Positions 1-8,313 of a stretch of DNA of 64,000 nucleotides are shown piece after piece. The notes under the pieces were generated by a model that worked only from the letters and a program-made list of their open reading frames with translations, was not told where the DNA came from and did not search any database. Each line of letters begins with the position of its first letter. Position 1 is the first letter of the stretch. The translations under genes and the position numbers were made by a program. The stretch comes from Flavimobilis rhizosphaerae (GTDB lineage: Bacteria > Actinomycetota > Actinomycetes > Actinomycetales > Cellulomonadaceae): contig NZ_JACZDF010000006.1 of NCBI RefSeq assembly GCF_014852685.1, forward strand, positions 62,001 to 126,000, read 5' to 3'.

Positions 1-299
1 TGGGCGTCGACGTCTTCGGCGTCGGCAAGCCCGACCCCCGCGTGTTCCTCGAGGCGGCACGCCGGCTCGGCACGGCGCCCGCGGAGACGCTCTACGTTGG
101 GGACGAGCTCGATATCGACGCAGGTGGTGCGGTGCGGGCCGGGCTCCTGGGGGCGTGGCTCGACCGGCCGGGTGCGCGGCGCGGGGGAGCGCACCCCGAG
201 GATCCCGAAGTTGCGCGGGCGGCTGGTGTCGCGGTGCTGACGACGCTCGAGGACGTGCTCGTGCTCGTCGGGCTCGGGGAGCCTGCTGCGCGCGTCTGA
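1..299 (+). CDS. HAD-family hydrolase, C-terminal part (gene starts left of the window)
   Basis: The reading frame is open from base 3 to the TGA at 297-299, so only the last 98 or so residues are present. It carries HAD motif III (GKPDPRVF, about residues 9-16 of the fragment) followed about 25 residues later by motif IV (VGDELDIDAGGA), the usual spacing of small-molecule phosphatases of the haloacid dehalogenase superfamily. These enzymes hydrolyse phosphoesters through an aspartyl-phosphate; the nucleophile motif DxDGT lies upstream and cannot be checked. Substrate unknown. The C-terminal tail (EDVLVLVGLGEPAARV) resembles the last helix of phosphoglycolate-phosphatase or epoxide-hydrolase-like HADs. 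Confidence 0.8.
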   Translation, partial: GVDVFGVGKPDPRVFLEAARRLGTAPAETLYVGDELDIDAGGAVRAGLLGAWLDRPGARRGGAHPEDPEVARAAGVAVLTTLEDVLVLVGLGEPAARV

Positions 300-369
300 C
301 CACCGCGGGCGGGGATGCTCGACGTGGCCGCCGCCTCGCGGGTGTGACCGCGGTGACGCCCTCCCGGTT

Positions 370-398
370 TTGTCGCTCGGCCGATCGTCGGGTACTGT
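370..398 (+). promoter_or_regulatory. Predicted sigma70-type promoter of tRNA-Gln
   Basis: TTGTCG (370-375) and TACTGT (393-398) are separated by 17 bp, about 80 bp before tRNA-Gln. Transcription would start near 405. The tRNA-Glu at 646 may be on the same transcript, since no hairpin is seen between them. This is seen in the sequence only; the match is moderate. Confidence 0.4.
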
Positions 399-477
399 TC
401 TTTCTCGGGACAACCCCTGGAAAACGGGTTGGCGGCCTCTTCGAGGGCGTCGATGACGGACTGGTGGGTTACCCCCT

Positions 478-549
478 TGGGGTATGGTGTAATTGGCAAC
501 ACAACGGTTTCTGGTACCGTCATTCTAGGTTCGAGTCCTGGTACCCCAG
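478..549 (+). tRNA. tRNA-Gln (anticodon CUG)
   Basis: Full cloverleaf: acceptor TGGGGTA (478-484) pairs with TACCCCA (542-548), discriminator G549. The anticodon stem ACGGT/ACCGT encloses the loop TTCTGGT, giving anticodon CUG (reads CAG). The T-arm has GGTTCGAGTCC. The U1-A72 pair is typical of bacterial tRNA-Gln. CCA is not encoded (549 is followed by CTCAAG). Confidence 0.95.
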
Positions 550-645
550 CTCAAGATCTTCGTATCGAGCAGTCGTCACGACCGCATGACTGCCAGGGTC
601 TTGCTCCGCCAGGAGGAGTGCTCGCACTCGCACCTGGCACGTCCT

Positions 646-718
646 GCCCCCGTCGTCTAGCGGCCTAGGACGCCGCCCTCTCACGGCGGTAACACGGGTT
701 CAAATCCCGTCGGGGGTA
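646..718 (+). tRNA. tRNA-Glu (anticodon CUC), copy 1
   Basis: Acceptor GCCCCCG (646-652) pairs with CGGGGGT (711-717), discriminator A718. The anticodon stem CCGCC/GGCGG holds the loop CTCTCAC, giving anticodon CUC for GAG codons. It is identical over 73 nt to the copy at 1619-1691. CCA is not encoded. A strong hairpin follows directly. Confidence 0.95.
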
Positions 719-725
719 CGTCTCG

Positions 726-756
726 AGGGCCCGGTCATCACCGATGACCGGGCCTT
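726..756 (+). terminator. Hairpin terminator after tRNA-Glu copy 1
   Basis: GGCCCGGTCATC (728-739) and GATGACCGGGCC (743-754) form a perfect 12-bp stem with a 3-nt ACC loop, extended by weaker pairs at 726-727/755-756. There is no long U tract, as is usual in high-GC actinobacteria. It is nearly identical to the hairpin after the second tRNA-Glu. Confidence 0.7.
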
Positions 757-920
757 CGTCGTTCCCGACTCTGGGCCGCGGGTCGCACGCGGCAGAACGG
801 GCGAGCCGCACAACCCGCAGGACGTACCCAATCCTGGTAGCGTGCCGCTGACGCGCGGGACCGCACCGGATCGCGTGAGCGCTGACCCGGTGAGCCGGGT
901 CCCGGCAGAGGAGCAGGAAC

Positions 921-1484
921 ATGACGCCATCAACACCCGGACGGCGGCGCATCGGCTGGCGTATCGCTCTCATCGGCCTGGGCTTGGTCCTTTCGATCGT
1001 CTCCGGGGTCATCGTCCTGCTTCTCTTCGGGCTCGCTACCATGAGCACCGCCGCGGTGAACGAGGGCGACGCCTCGACGAGCGGCGTGGTGGTCGCGGTC
1101 GCACCGGGCGCGGACGGCGAGGGCGCCGGCAGCTGCGTCCTCACCTTCACGTACACGGTCGACGGCGTCGAACGTGAGGCCGTCGACCGTGAGCCCGCGG
1201 CGATGGAAGCGTGCGACGCGGTCGTCGGCGAGACCATTCCCGTGCGGATCAACGCGGAGTCGGGCGTGGCGAGCTACGACCCGGCCCCCGCCCTCGAGGA
1301 GTTGTTCGCGTGGATCGGCCGGCTGTGGATCGTCGTCGCTGCGCTGGCTGCCGTCGGCGTCGCGGGGATCGTCCTTCTCGTGCGCGCCGTGAGGCACAAC
1401 CGTCGACTCGCCGCTCAGGAGCGTGCAGCGATCCTCCCGGCCGGGGGGCTGGCTGATCCGGGCGGCGGTCCGGCGGTGTCGTGA
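921..1484 (+). CDS. Two-TM membrane protein, DUF3592-like
   Basis: A 187-aa protein of unknown function. Residues about 12-38 (IALIGLGLVLSIVSGVIVLL) and 130-155 (IVVAALAAVGVAGIVLLV) are hydrophobic helices. Between them lies an extracytoplasmic loop of about 85 residues with the pattern SGVVVAV...CVLTFTYTVDGVEREA...VGETIPVRIN, which resembles DUF3592-type loops (short beta-rich domain between two TM helices). A GAGGAG ribosome-binding site lies at 908-913 before the ATG. It is a single gene between two tRNA-Glu copies. The DUF3592 assignment is from memory of the family pattern; localisation to the membrane is secure. Confidence 0.65.
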   Translation: MTPSTPGRRRIGWRIALIGLGLVLSIVSGVIVLLLFGLATMSTAAVNEGDASTSGVVVAVAPGADGEGAGSCVLTFTYTVDGVEREAVDREPAAMEACDAVVGETIPVRINAESGVASYDPAPALEELFAWIGRLWIVVAALAAVGVAGIVLLVRAVRHNRRLAAQERAAILPAGGLADPGGGPAVS

Positions 1485-1618
1485 CCCGAGGCGGCGCTGG
1501 CCTCGCTCCTGTGTGACGACGGTCACTGAACGTCGAATGGCGCGCGGAGCCCGTGACTGTGTAATGTTCTCGACGGCGCAGCGAGCGGCACCTTCGGGTG
1601 AGGCTTGAGCGTCGTCCG

Positions 1619-1691
1619 GCCCCCGTCGTCTAGCGGCCTAGGACGCCGCCCTCTCACGGCGGTAACACGGGTTCAAATCCCGTCGGGGGTA
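1619..1691 (+). tRNA. tRNA-Glu (anticodon CUC), copy 2
   Basis: Identical to the copy at 646-718: acceptor GCCCCCG (1619-1625)/CGGGGGT (1684-1690), discriminator A1691, anticodon loop CTCTCAC (CUC). The copies are about 0.97 kb apart, and the downstream terminator hairpin is duplicated as well, with one loop base changed. Confidence 0.95.
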
Positions 1692-1699
1692 CGTTCGCG

Positions 1700-1730
1700 A
1701 AGGCCCGGTCATCATCGATGACCGGGCCTT
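1700..1730 (+). terminator. Hairpin terminator after tRNA-Glu copy 2
   Basis: Perfect 14-bp stem AAGGCCCGGTCATC (1700-1713) / GATGACCGGGCCTT (1717-1730) with a 3-nt ATC loop. It differs from the first copy mainly in the loop (ATC against ACC) and in the two extra A-T pairs at the base. Confidence 0.7.
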
Positions 1731-1809
1731 CCGCATGCGCGGGGTAGTCTCGCACCTCGTGACGGCGCGCGTGCCTCGTCCGTCGCGCCCGGCTCACCGT
1801 GGAGGACCC

Positions 1810-2643
1810 ATGCCAGCGACCCAGCGGATCTCGACCCGCAACGCGACGTTCCAGGCGTGGCACGCACTGCTCACCAACCGCAGGAAGCGCAACCAGCTCG
1901 GGGAGATGCTCGTCCAGGGCGTCCGCCCGATCTCGCTCGCGGTCGAGCACGGCTGGCCGGTCCACGCCCTTCTGCACGACGAGAACAGGACGCTGTCGGC
2001 CTGGGCGCAGGATCTCCTCGCGACGACGGGGGCGACCAGGGTCGCGATGGCGCCCGAGCTCCTCGCCGAGCTGGGGGAGAAGTCCGAGGGCGCGCCCGAG
2101 CTCGTCGCGGTCGTCGGGATCCCCGACGACGACCTCGGCCGCATCGCCGTCGGCGCGGACTTCCTCGGGGTGCTGTTCGACCGACCAACGACGCCCGGGA
2201 ACATCGGCAGCATCGTGCGCTCGGCGGACGCGTTCGGCGCGCACGGTGTCATCGTCGCGGGCCACGCGGCCGACGCCTACGACCCGCGGTCCGTGCGCGC
2301 GACGACCGGCAGCCTCTTCGCGCTGCCCACCGTCCGTGTGCCCGGCCCGGCCGACGTCGTCCCCTGGGTCGAGGCGGCACGCGCGTCGGGCGTGCCGGTG
2401 ACGCTCGTCGGCACGGATGAGGGCGGCGGCGTCGACCTCATGGACGCCGACCTCACGGGACCGACGCTCCTGCTCGTCGGCAACGAGACGTCGGGCCTCT
2501 CTCACGCGTGGCGGGAGCTGTGCGACGTCACCGTGAGCATCCCCATGTCGGGCGCTGCGAGCTCTCTCAACGCCGCGAACGCCGCGACTGTCGTCCTCTA
2601 CGAGGCTGCGCGGCAGCGGGGCGCGGCGGGTCGTCGGGGCTGA
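1810..2643 (+). CDS. TrmH/SpoU-family RNA 2'-O-methyltransferase
   Basis: A 277-aa SAM-dependent RNA methyltransferase of the SPOUT class (trefoil-knot fold). All three SpoU motifs are present: motif 1 RPTTPGNIGSIVRSADAFG near residue 127, motif 2 LLVGNETSGLS near 219, motif 3 IPMSGAASSLNAANAATVV near 242. The first about 110 residues (TFQAWHALLTNRRKRNQLGE...) form a substrate-binding N-terminal domain of the kind seen in rRNA/tRNA ribose methylases. The start is the ATG at 1810, eight bases after a perfect GGAGG (1801-1805); an in-frame ATG at 1735 lies too near the tRNA terminator. The target RNA and position cannot be read from sequence. It converges on ltbR. Confidence 0.85.
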   Translation: MPATQRISTRNATFQAWHALLTNRRKRNQLGEMLVQGVRPISLAVEHGWPVHALLHDENRTLSAWAQDLLATTGATRVAMAPELLAELGEKSEGAPELVAVVGIPDDDLGRIAVGADFLGVLFDRPTTPGNIGSIVRSADAFGAHGVIVAGHAADAYDPRSVRATTGSLFALPTVRVPGPADVVPWVEAARASGVPVTLVGTDEGGGVDLMDADLTGPTLLLVGNETSGLSHAWRELCDVTVSIPMSGAASSLNAANAATVVLYEAARQRGAAGRRG

Positions 2644-2689
2644 CGGAGGCTGGCCTGCTGATCCTCTGTCCCGTCGACCCCCTGACACA

Positions 2690-2725
2690 CCGAGGCCCGC
2701 CGAGCGGGTGCTCGACGGGCCTCGG
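2690..2725. terminator. Bidirectional terminator between TrmH-family gene and ltbR
   Basis: Inverted repeat CCGAGGCCCG (2690-2699) / CGGGCCTCGG (2716-2725), 10 perfect pairs, 16-nt loop, in the 94-bp gap between converging genes. Confidence 0.6.
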
Positions 2726-2737
2726 AACGGGGGCCGC

Positions 2738-3457
2738 TCAGCTGGCGGCGCGCCGCAGAACCTCGGTGAGGCGGTTGGCGGCGGCGACGACGGAGCCGGC
2801 GTGCAGGCGGCCGGGCTGACGGCTGAGCCGCTCGACGGGGCCCGAGATCGACACGGCGGCGACGACGCGGCCCGAGGGGCCGCGGACGGGCGCGGAGACG
2901 GACGCGACGCCGGCCTCGCGCTCCGAGACGGACTGCGCCCAGCCGCGGCGGCGGACGCCCGAGAGGATCGTCGCGGTGAATTTGGCGCCCTGGAGCCCGC
3001 GGTGGAGGCGGTCGGGCTCCTCCCAGGCGAGGAGGATCTGGGCGGCTGAGCCGGCGAGCATCGTGAGGGTTGCGCCGACGGGGATCGAGTCGCGCAGCCC
3101 GACGGGCCGCTCGGCGGCCGCGACGCAGATGCGCTGGTCGCCCTGGCGGCGGTAGAGCTGGGCGCTCTCGCCGGTGTGGTCCCGGAGGGCGGTGAGCACG
3201 GGGTTAGCGGCCGCGAGGAGGCGGTCCTCGCCGGCCGCGGTCGCGAGCTCGTTGAGCCGCGGGCCGAGGACGAAGCGCCCCTGCATGTCGCGGGCGACGA
3301 GACGATGGTGCTCGAGGGCGACGGCCAGTCGGTGGGCCGTCGGCCGGGCGAGGCGGGTGGCTGCGACGAGCTGGGCGAGCGTCGCAGGACCGGCTTCGAG
3401 AGCACCGAGAACGGCGGCGGCCTTGTCGAGGACGCCGACTCCGCTAGAGTTGTCCAT
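2738..3457 (-). CDS. ltbR: IclR-family regulator of leucine biosynthesis (LtbR/NdgR type)
   Basis: A 239-aa IclR-family protein: an N-terminal winged helix-turn-helix (residues about 5-60, [23 protein letters not shown]...RPTAHRLA) and a C-terminal IclR effector domain (about 75-235). The gene is divergent from leuCD, the exact arrangement of LtbR in Corynebacterium glutamicum and NdgR in Streptomyces, which control leuCD and ltbR itself in response to amino acids. The ATG at 3457 has no Shine-Dalgarno but sits 7 nt after a -10 hexamer, so the mRNA is predicted to be leaderless. The identification rests on family plus neighbourhood; the effector is not deducible here. Confidence 0.85.
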   Translation of the reverse strand: MDNSSGVGVLDKAAAVLGALEAGPATLAQLVAATRLARPTAHRLAVALEHHRLVARDMQGRFVLGPRLNELATAAGEDRLLAAANPVLTALRDHTGESAQLYRRQGDQRICVAAAERPVGLRDSIPVGATLTMLAGSAAQILLAWEEPDRLHRGLQGAKFTATILSGVRRRGWAQSVSEREAGVASVSAPVRGPSGRVVAAVSISGPVERLSRQPGRLHAGSVVAAANRLTEVLRRAAS

Positions 3458-3463
3458 AGGACG

Positions 3464-3492
3464 ATATTGCAGTCTCGGAGGCTGAGACGCAA
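3464..3492 (-). promoter_or_regulatory. ltbR promoter overlapped by an inverted-repeat operator
   Basis: On the minus strand TTGCGT (3492-3487) is followed after exactly 17 bp by CAATAT (3469-3464), and the predicted first base is the A of the ltbR ATG. The same bases hold an inverted repeat, TTGC-A-GTCTC (3467-3476) against GAGAC-GCAA (3484-3492), one bulged A. It lies in the ltbR-leuC gap, so a dimer bound here would cover the ltbR promoter and sit about 77 bp before leuC. Autoregulation is inferred. Confidence 0.55.
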
Positions 3493-3568
3493 GTGCGACG
3501 CACCGTGTGTCGTCGCGATTCTAGTCCCTGCCGCCGCTTCGCGGCAGTCTTTGACGAGAGGAACATCC

Positions 3569-5050
3569 ATGGCCGGCACGCTGGCAGAGAAGGTCTGGGA
3601 CGCACACCTCGTGCGCCGGGGAGTCGACGGAGCCCCGGACCTCCTCTACATCGACCTCCACCTCCTCCACGAGGTGACGAGCCCCCAGGCCTTCGAGGGT
3701 CTTCGTCTCGCCGGCCGCACGCTGCGCCGCACGGACCTCACGATCGCGACCGAGGACCACAACACCCCGACTCTCGACATCGACCTGCCGATCGCGGACC
3801 TCACGAGCCGCACCCAGATCGACACGCTGCGTGCCAACGCCAAGGAGTTCGGCGTCCGCCTCCACTCCCTCGGCGACGCCGACCAGGGCATCGTCCACCA
3901 GGTGGGCCCGCAGCTCGGTCTGACGATGCCCGGCCTCACGGTCGTCTGCGGTGACTCGCACACCTCCACCCACGGCGCGTTCGGCGCCCTCGCGTTCGGC
4001 ATCGGCACGTCCGAGGTCGAGCACGTCATGGCGACCCAGACGCTCCCTCTCGCGCCGTTCCGCACCATGGCGATCAACGTCGAGGGCGAGCTGCCACCGG
4101 GCACCACCTCGAAGGACATCATCCTCGCGATCATCGCGAAGATCGGCACCGGCGGCGGTCAGGGCTACGTGCTCGAGTACCGCGGCGAGGCGATCCGCAA
4201 GCTCTCCATGGAGGCGCGGATGACGATCTGCAACATGTCGATCGAGGCCGGCGCTCGCGCCGGCATGATCGCCCCCGACCAGACGACCTTCGACTACCTC
4301 GAGGGCCGCCCCCACGCGCCCGAGGGCGCGGACTGGGACGCCGCGGTCGAGTACTGGAAGACGCTGCGCACTGACGACGACGCCGTCTTCGACGCCGAGG
4401 TCACCCTCCACGCGTCCGACCTCGAGCCCTTCGTCACGTGGGGCACGAACCCCGGCCAGGGGCTGCCGCTCTCCGCGAACGTCCCGGTGCCCGAGCTCAT
4501 CGCCGACGAGAACGACCGCATCGCCGCCGAGCGAGCGATCGAGTACATGGGCCTCGTCCCCGGCGCCCCGCTGCGCGACCTCAAGATCGACACCGTCTTC
4601 ATCGGCTCGTGCACGAACGGCCGCATCGAGGACCTCCGCTCGGTCGCCAAGGTCCTCAAGGGCAAGAAGAAGGCCGCGGACACGCGCGTCCTCGTCGTGC
4701 CCGCGTCGGCGCGCGTGCGTCTCCAGGCCGAGGCCGAGGGCCTCGACAAGATCTTCCTCGACTTCGGCGCCGAGTGGCGCAACGCCGGCTGCTCGATGTG
4801 CCTCGGCATGAACCCCGACCAGCTCACGCCGGGGGAGCGCGCCGCCTCGACGTCGAACCGCAACTTCGAGGGACGCCAGGGCAAGGGCGGCCGCACGCAC
4901 CTTGTCTCGCCGCTCGTCGCCGCGGCCACCGCGATCCGCGGCACGCTCTCGTCGCTCGCCGACCTCGACCTGCCCGAGGGCACCGACCTCACGACCTTCG
5001 ACGGCTCGCCGCTCGCGCCGCTCGACCCGAACGTCCTCGTTCAGGTCTGA
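3569..5050 (+). CDS. leuC: 3-isopropylmalate dehydratase, large subunit
   Basis: A 493-aa aconitase-family protein that, with LeuD, isomerises 2-isopropylmalate to 3-isopropylmalate, the second step of leucine synthesis. The [4Fe-4S] ligands are visible as GSCTNGR near residue 349 and [11 protein letters not shown] near 410; the substrate-side motifs [21 protein letters not shown] and [13 protein letters not shown] are all intact. Length is typical for LeuC. The ATG at 3569 follows GAGAGGAAC (3555-3563); longer in-frame extensions run back into the ltbR promoter and are not believed. It is 41 bp upstream of leuD and almost certainly co-transcribed with it under LtbR control. Confidence 0.97.
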   Translation: MAGTLAEKVWDAHLVRRGVDGAPDLLYIDLHLLHEVTSPQAFEGLRLAGRTLRRTDLTIATEDHNTPTLDIDLPIADLTSRTQIDTLRANAKEFGVRLHSLGDADQGIVHQVGPQLGLTMPGLTVVCGDSHTSTHGAFGALAFGIGTSEVEHVMATQTLPLAPFRTMAINVEGELPPGTTSKDIILAIIAKIGTGGGQGYVLEYRGEAIRKLSMEARMTICNMSIEAGARAGMIAPDQTTFDYLEGRPHAPEGADWDAAVEYWKTLRTDDDAVFDAEVTLHASDLEPFVTWGTNPGQGLPLSANVPVPELIADENDRIAAERAIEYMGLVPGAPLRDLKIDTVFIGSCTNGRIEDLRSVAKVLKGKKKAADTRVLVVPASARVRLQAEAEGLDKIFLDFGAEWRNAGCSMCLGMNPDQLTPGERAASTSNRNFEGRQGKGGRTHLVSPLVAAATAIRGTLSSLADLDLPEGTDLTTFDGSPLAPLDPNVLVQV

Positions 5051-5091
5051 CGCCCGCACCGGTCACCGAAGCCACACCCAAGGAGCCTGTC

Positions 5092-5733
5092 ATGGAGAAG
5101 TTCACCACCCACACGGGTGTCGGCGTCCCGCTGCGTCGCAGCAACGTCGACACCGACCAGATCATCCCCGCGGTCTACCTCAAGCGCGTCACCCGCACGG
5201 GCTTCGAGGACGCGCTCTTTGCCGCATGGCGCGGCGACGAGTCGTTCGTCCTCAACCAGCCGGCCTACGCGTCGGGCTCCGTGCTCGTCGCGGGCCCCGA
5301 CTTCGGCACCGGCTCGTCCCGCGAGCACGCCGTCTGGGCGCTCAAGGACTACGGCTTCAGGGCCGTCCTCGCCTCACGCTTCGCCGACATCTTCCGCGGC
5401 AACTCGGGCAAGCAGGGCCTCCTCGCGGCGCAGGTCGCGCAGGAGGACATCGAGCTCCTCTGGAAGGTTCTCGAGAACGAGCCCGGAACCGAGGTGACGG
5501 TCGACCTCGTCGAGCGCACCGCGTCCGCGGGCGACGTCACTGTGCAGATCCACGTCGACGACTACACGCGCTGGCGCCTCATGGAGGGCCTCGACGACAT
5601 CGGCCTCACCCTCCAGCACGAGGACGAGATCACCGCGTTCGAGGCGCGTCGCGAGAGCTGGCGCCCCAAGACGCTCCCCGCGAAGCACCTGCCCAAGCAG
5701 GAGATCGTCGCCGCGCGTCCCGCAGGCGCCTGA
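5092..5733 (+). CDS. leuD: 3-isopropylmalate dehydratase, small subunit
   Basis: A 213-aa swivelling-domain partner of LeuC. It begins [24 protein letters not shown], then [16 protein letters not shown] (residues about 64-79), the signature loop of the aconitase small domain that helps bind the substrate. A perfect AAGGAG (5080-5085) precedes the ATG. It forms a two-gene operon with leuC, closed by a strong hairpin. Confidence 0.97.
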   Translation: MEKFTTHTGVGVPLRRSNVDTDQIIPAVYLKRVTRTGFEDALFAAWRGDESFVLNQPAYASGSVLVAGPDFGTGSSREHAVWALKDYGFRAVLASRFADIFRGNSGKQGLLAAQVAQEDIELLWKVLENEPGTEVTVDLVERTASAGDVTVQIHVDDYTRWRLMEGLDDIGLTLQHEDEITAFEARRESWRPKTLPAKHLPKQEIVAARPAGA

Positions 5734-5750
5734 GCGCACCCGCACCACCC

Positions 5751-5787
5751 CGACGCCGGGACGCCGCCATGCGGCGTCCCGGCGTCG
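5751..5787 (+). terminator. Strong hairpin terminator after leuCD
   Basis: Seventeen perfect pairs: the arm 5751-5767 (CGACGCCGGGACGCCGC) and its reverse complement 5771-5787, with the 3-nt loop CAT, 18 bp after the leuD stop. The remaining 180 bp up to murA show no gene. Confidence 0.75.
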
Positions 5788-5970
5788 TCGTGCCGGAGGG
5801 GAGCGGAGTCGGAGGCCACGGAATACCGTGCGTGCCGGACGGCGTTCGACCCTCGGAGCGACCGTGCACTGCGCGGTCCGGCAGATCTCACCCCGCCCTC
5901 CCACGAAGTCCACACACCGCGCGCGGCGCATCTGGCACGAAGCCCCCCAGCGATAGGCGACCATAGACCC

Positions 5971-7287
5971 ATGACCGATCTCATCCACGTCACCGGCGGC
6001 ACCCCGCTCAACGGCAGAATCCGGGTCCGCGGGGCCAAGAACTTCGTCTCCAAGGCGATGGTCGCCTCGCTCCTCGGCGACGGGCCGAGCGAGCTGAGGA
6101 ACGTCCCCCTCATCCGTGACGTCGAGATCGTCAAGGGGCTGCTCGAGCTCCACGGGGTCGTCGTCGACCACGACCGTGAGGGCGGTGTCCTGCGCATGGA
6201 CTCGACGGCCGTCGACTCGGCGCACGTCGCGGACATCGACGCGCACGCCGGCTCGAGCCGGATCCCGATCCTCCTGTGCGGCCCGCTCCTCCACCGGCTC
6301 GGTGAGGCGTTCATCCCCGACCTCGGCGGCTGCCACATCGGCGACCGGCCGATCAACTTCCACCTCGACATCCTTCGCAAGTTCGGTGCGGTCGTCGACA
6401 AGCGGCCCCAAGGCATCCACCTCACCGCGCCGAACGGCCTGCGCGGCACGAAGATCGAGCTGCCCTACCCGTCGGTCGGCGCGACCGAGCAGCTGCTGCT
6501 CACCGCGGTGCGCGCCGAGGGCGTCACCGAGCTCTCGAACGCCGCGATCGAGCCCGAGATCATGGACCTCATCAACGTCCTGCAGAAGATGGGCGCGATC
6601 ATCTCGGTCGACACTGACCGCGTCATCCGCATCGAGGGTGTCAAGCGCCTCGGCGGCTTCCGTCACACCGCGCTCGGCGACCGCATCGAGGCGGCGTCGT
6701 GGGCCTCGGCGGCTCTCGCGACGCGCGGCGACATCTTCGTCGAGGGGGCGACCCAGCCGGAGATGATCGCGTTCCTCAACACGTTCCGGAAGGTCGGCGG
6801 CGAGTTCGAGGTCGAGGACGACGGCATCCGCTTCTACCACCCGGGCGGCGAGCTGAGCTCGATCGTTCTCGAGACCGACGTCCACCCCGGCTTCATGACC
6901 GACTGGCAGCAGCCGCTCGTCGTCGCCCTCACGCAGGCCACGGGCCTCTCGATCGTCCACGAGACGGTCTACGAGAACCGCTTCGGCTTCACCGAGGCCC
7001 TGCGCGGCATGGGCGCGACGATCCAGGTGTACCGGGAGTGCCTCGGTGGCCTCGAGTGCCGCTTCGGGCAGCGCAACTTCCACCACTCCGCCGTCATCTC
7101 GGGCCCGACCCCGCTCGAGGCCGGCGAGATCACCGTCCCGGACCTCCGCGGCGGCTTCTCGCACCTCATCGCGGCGCTCGCCGCGAAGGGCACGTCGACC
7201 GTCCACGGCATCGGACTCATCGACCGCGGCTACGAGAACTTCACCGAGAAGCTCGCGGCGCTCGGCGCAGACTTCGAACGTCCCTGA
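5971..7287 (+). CDS. murA: UDP-N-acetylglucosamine 1-carboxyvinyltransferase
   Basis: A 438-aa EPSP-synthase-fold enzyme that transfers enolpyruvate from PEP to UDP-GlcNAc, the first committed step of peptidoglycan synthesis in the cytoplasm. The PEP/fosfomycin-reactive cysteine is present in DLGGCHIGDRP (C121, position equivalent to C115 of E. coli). The N-terminal RVRGAKNFVSKAM matches the family's RVSGAKNA with the catalytic K. Two repeated inside-out domains are intact, as shown by the second-half GDRIEAASWASAALATRGD. Position between leuCD and plsC-gpsA-ddl is conserved in Micrococcales. No good Shine-Dalgarno is seen before the ATG. Confidence 0.92.
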   Translation: MTDLIHVTGGTPLNGRIRVRGAKNFVSKAMVASLLGDGPSELRNVPLIRDVEIVKGLLELHGVVVDHDREGGVLRMDSTAVDSAHVADIDAHAGSSRIPILLCGPLLHRLGEAFIPDLGGCHIGDRPINFHLDILRKFGAVVDKRPQGIHLTAPNGLRGTKIELPYPSVGATEQLLLTAVRAEGVTELSNAAIEPEIMDLINVLQKMGAIISVDTDRVIRIEGVKRLGGFRHTALGDRIEAASWASAALATRGDIFVEGATQPEMIAFLNTFRKVGGEFEVEDDGIRFYHPGGELSSIVLETDVHPGFMTDWQQPLVVALTQATGLSIVHETVYENRFGFTEALRGMGATIQVYRECLGGLECRFGQRNFHHSAVISGPTPLEAGEITVPDLRGGFSHLIAALAAKGTSTVHGIGLIDRGYENFTEKLAALGADFERP

Positions 7288-7294
7288 GCGCACT

Positions 7295-7316
7295 GTCCGG
7301 GCCGCACGGCCCGGAC
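7295..7316 (+). terminator. Hairpin after murA
   Basis: GTCCGGGCC (7295-7303) / GGCCCGGAC (7308-7316), nine perfect pairs with a GCAC loop, 8 bp after the murA stop. There is no U run. Confidence 0.6.
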
Positions 7317-7410
7317 ACGCCCGACGACGACCCCGGTCCTGGCACCCGCCGCGACCGGGGTCGCGGCGTCCCTGCCCCGGGACGAGCCTGCCCCGGTAGG
7401 ATGTCGTCCC

Positions 7411-8313
7411 GTGCCGAAGCATCCAGCCAGCGCCAACCGCGCCTATCGCAACGTCGCGCGTCTCGTGCGCCCGCTCATGCGCTCGATGACGCGCCGCGAC
7501 TGGCAGGGCATGGAGCACCTGCCGGCCTCGGGCGGCTTCGTCGTCGCCGGGAACCACATGTCGAACATCGACCCGCTGACGTTCGCGCACTACGTGTACG
7601 ACGCGGGCTTCGCGCCACGCATCCTCGCGAAGGCGTCGTTGTTCAAGGTGCCGGTCGTCGGGGCGCTCCTGCGCGCGACCGGTCAGATCCCTGTCGAGCG
7701 CAACTCGACGCACGCGCACGATGCGCTCGCCCCGGGCATCGAGGCGCTGCGCGAGGGGCGCTGCGTCGCCGTGTTCCCCGAGGGCACGCTCACGCGCGAC
7801 CCGGACCTGTGGCCCATGACCGCGAAGACGGGCGTCGCGCGGCTCGCGCTCGAGGCCCGCGTCCCGGTCATCCCGGTCGCGCAGTGGGGGATGCAGGACA
7901 TCCTGCCCCGGTACTCCAAGCGCTTCCGCCCGTTTCCGCGCAAGCATGTCTCGGTGCACGCAGGTCCGCCGGTCCCGCTCGACGACCTCTACGACCGCTC
8001 GCTCGATGCCGCGACGCTCCGTGAGGCGACCGAGCGCGTCATGGACGCGATCACGACGATCCTCGCCGAGATCCGCGGCGAGGAGCCGCCTGCGGTGCGC
8101 TACGACATGCGGACGGCCCTGCGTGCCGCGAAGGTCGATCCCATCCAGGTCCCCGTAGGCCCGAGCCGGGGGACACCGGCCGACGCCCCTCGCCCACGTC
8201 CTGAGGAGGCCGACGCGGCACCGGGCACGACGGCTCCGGGCACGATGGAAGCAGGCCCGAGCGCACCGGGCACGACGGTGCCGGACATGACGACGGACGG
8301 CGAGGACTCATGA
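7411..8313 (+). CDS. plsC: 1-acyl-sn-glycerol-3-phosphate acyltransferase
   Basis: A 300-aa membrane-associated acyltransferase that makes phosphatidic acid from lysophosphatidic acid. It has the catalytic NHxxxxD motif (NHMSNID, residues about 49-55) and the glycerol-phosphate-binding FPEGTLTRD near residue 125. The last about 50 residues are an unusual low-complexity tail of imperfect APGTT/PGTM repeats, longer than in most PlsC proteins. The GTG at 7411 lies 8 nt after TAGGAT (7397-7402), suggesting a leaderless or near-leaderless mRNA. It overlaps gpsA by 4 bp (ATGA), linking two consecutive needs of phospholipid synthesis. Confidence 0.9.
   Translation: MPKHPASANRAYRNVARLVRPLMRSMTRRDWQGMEHLPASGGFVVAGNHMSNIDPLTFAHYVYDAGFAPRILAKASLFKVPVVGALLRATGQIPVERNSTHAHDALAPGIEALREGRCVAVFPEGTLTRDPDLWPMTAKTGVARLALEARVPVIPVAQWGMQDILPRYSKRFRPFPRKHVSVHAGPPVPLDDLYDRSLDAATLREATERVMDAITTILAEIRGEEPPAVRYDMRTALRAAKVDPIQVPVGPSRGTPADAPRPRPEEADAAPGTTAPGTMEAGPSAPGTTVPDMTTDGEDS

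Noticed and set aside
646-1691. The two tRNA-Glu genes as attL/attR of an integrated element
   Set aside because: Only one ordinary gene lies between them; no integrase, and both copies are complete with their own terminators.
3521-5059. Long minus-strand open frame opposite leuC
   Set aside because: Its protein is a monotonous Arg/Val/Glu/Gly string created by GC codon bias; the plus strand encodes an intact LeuC.
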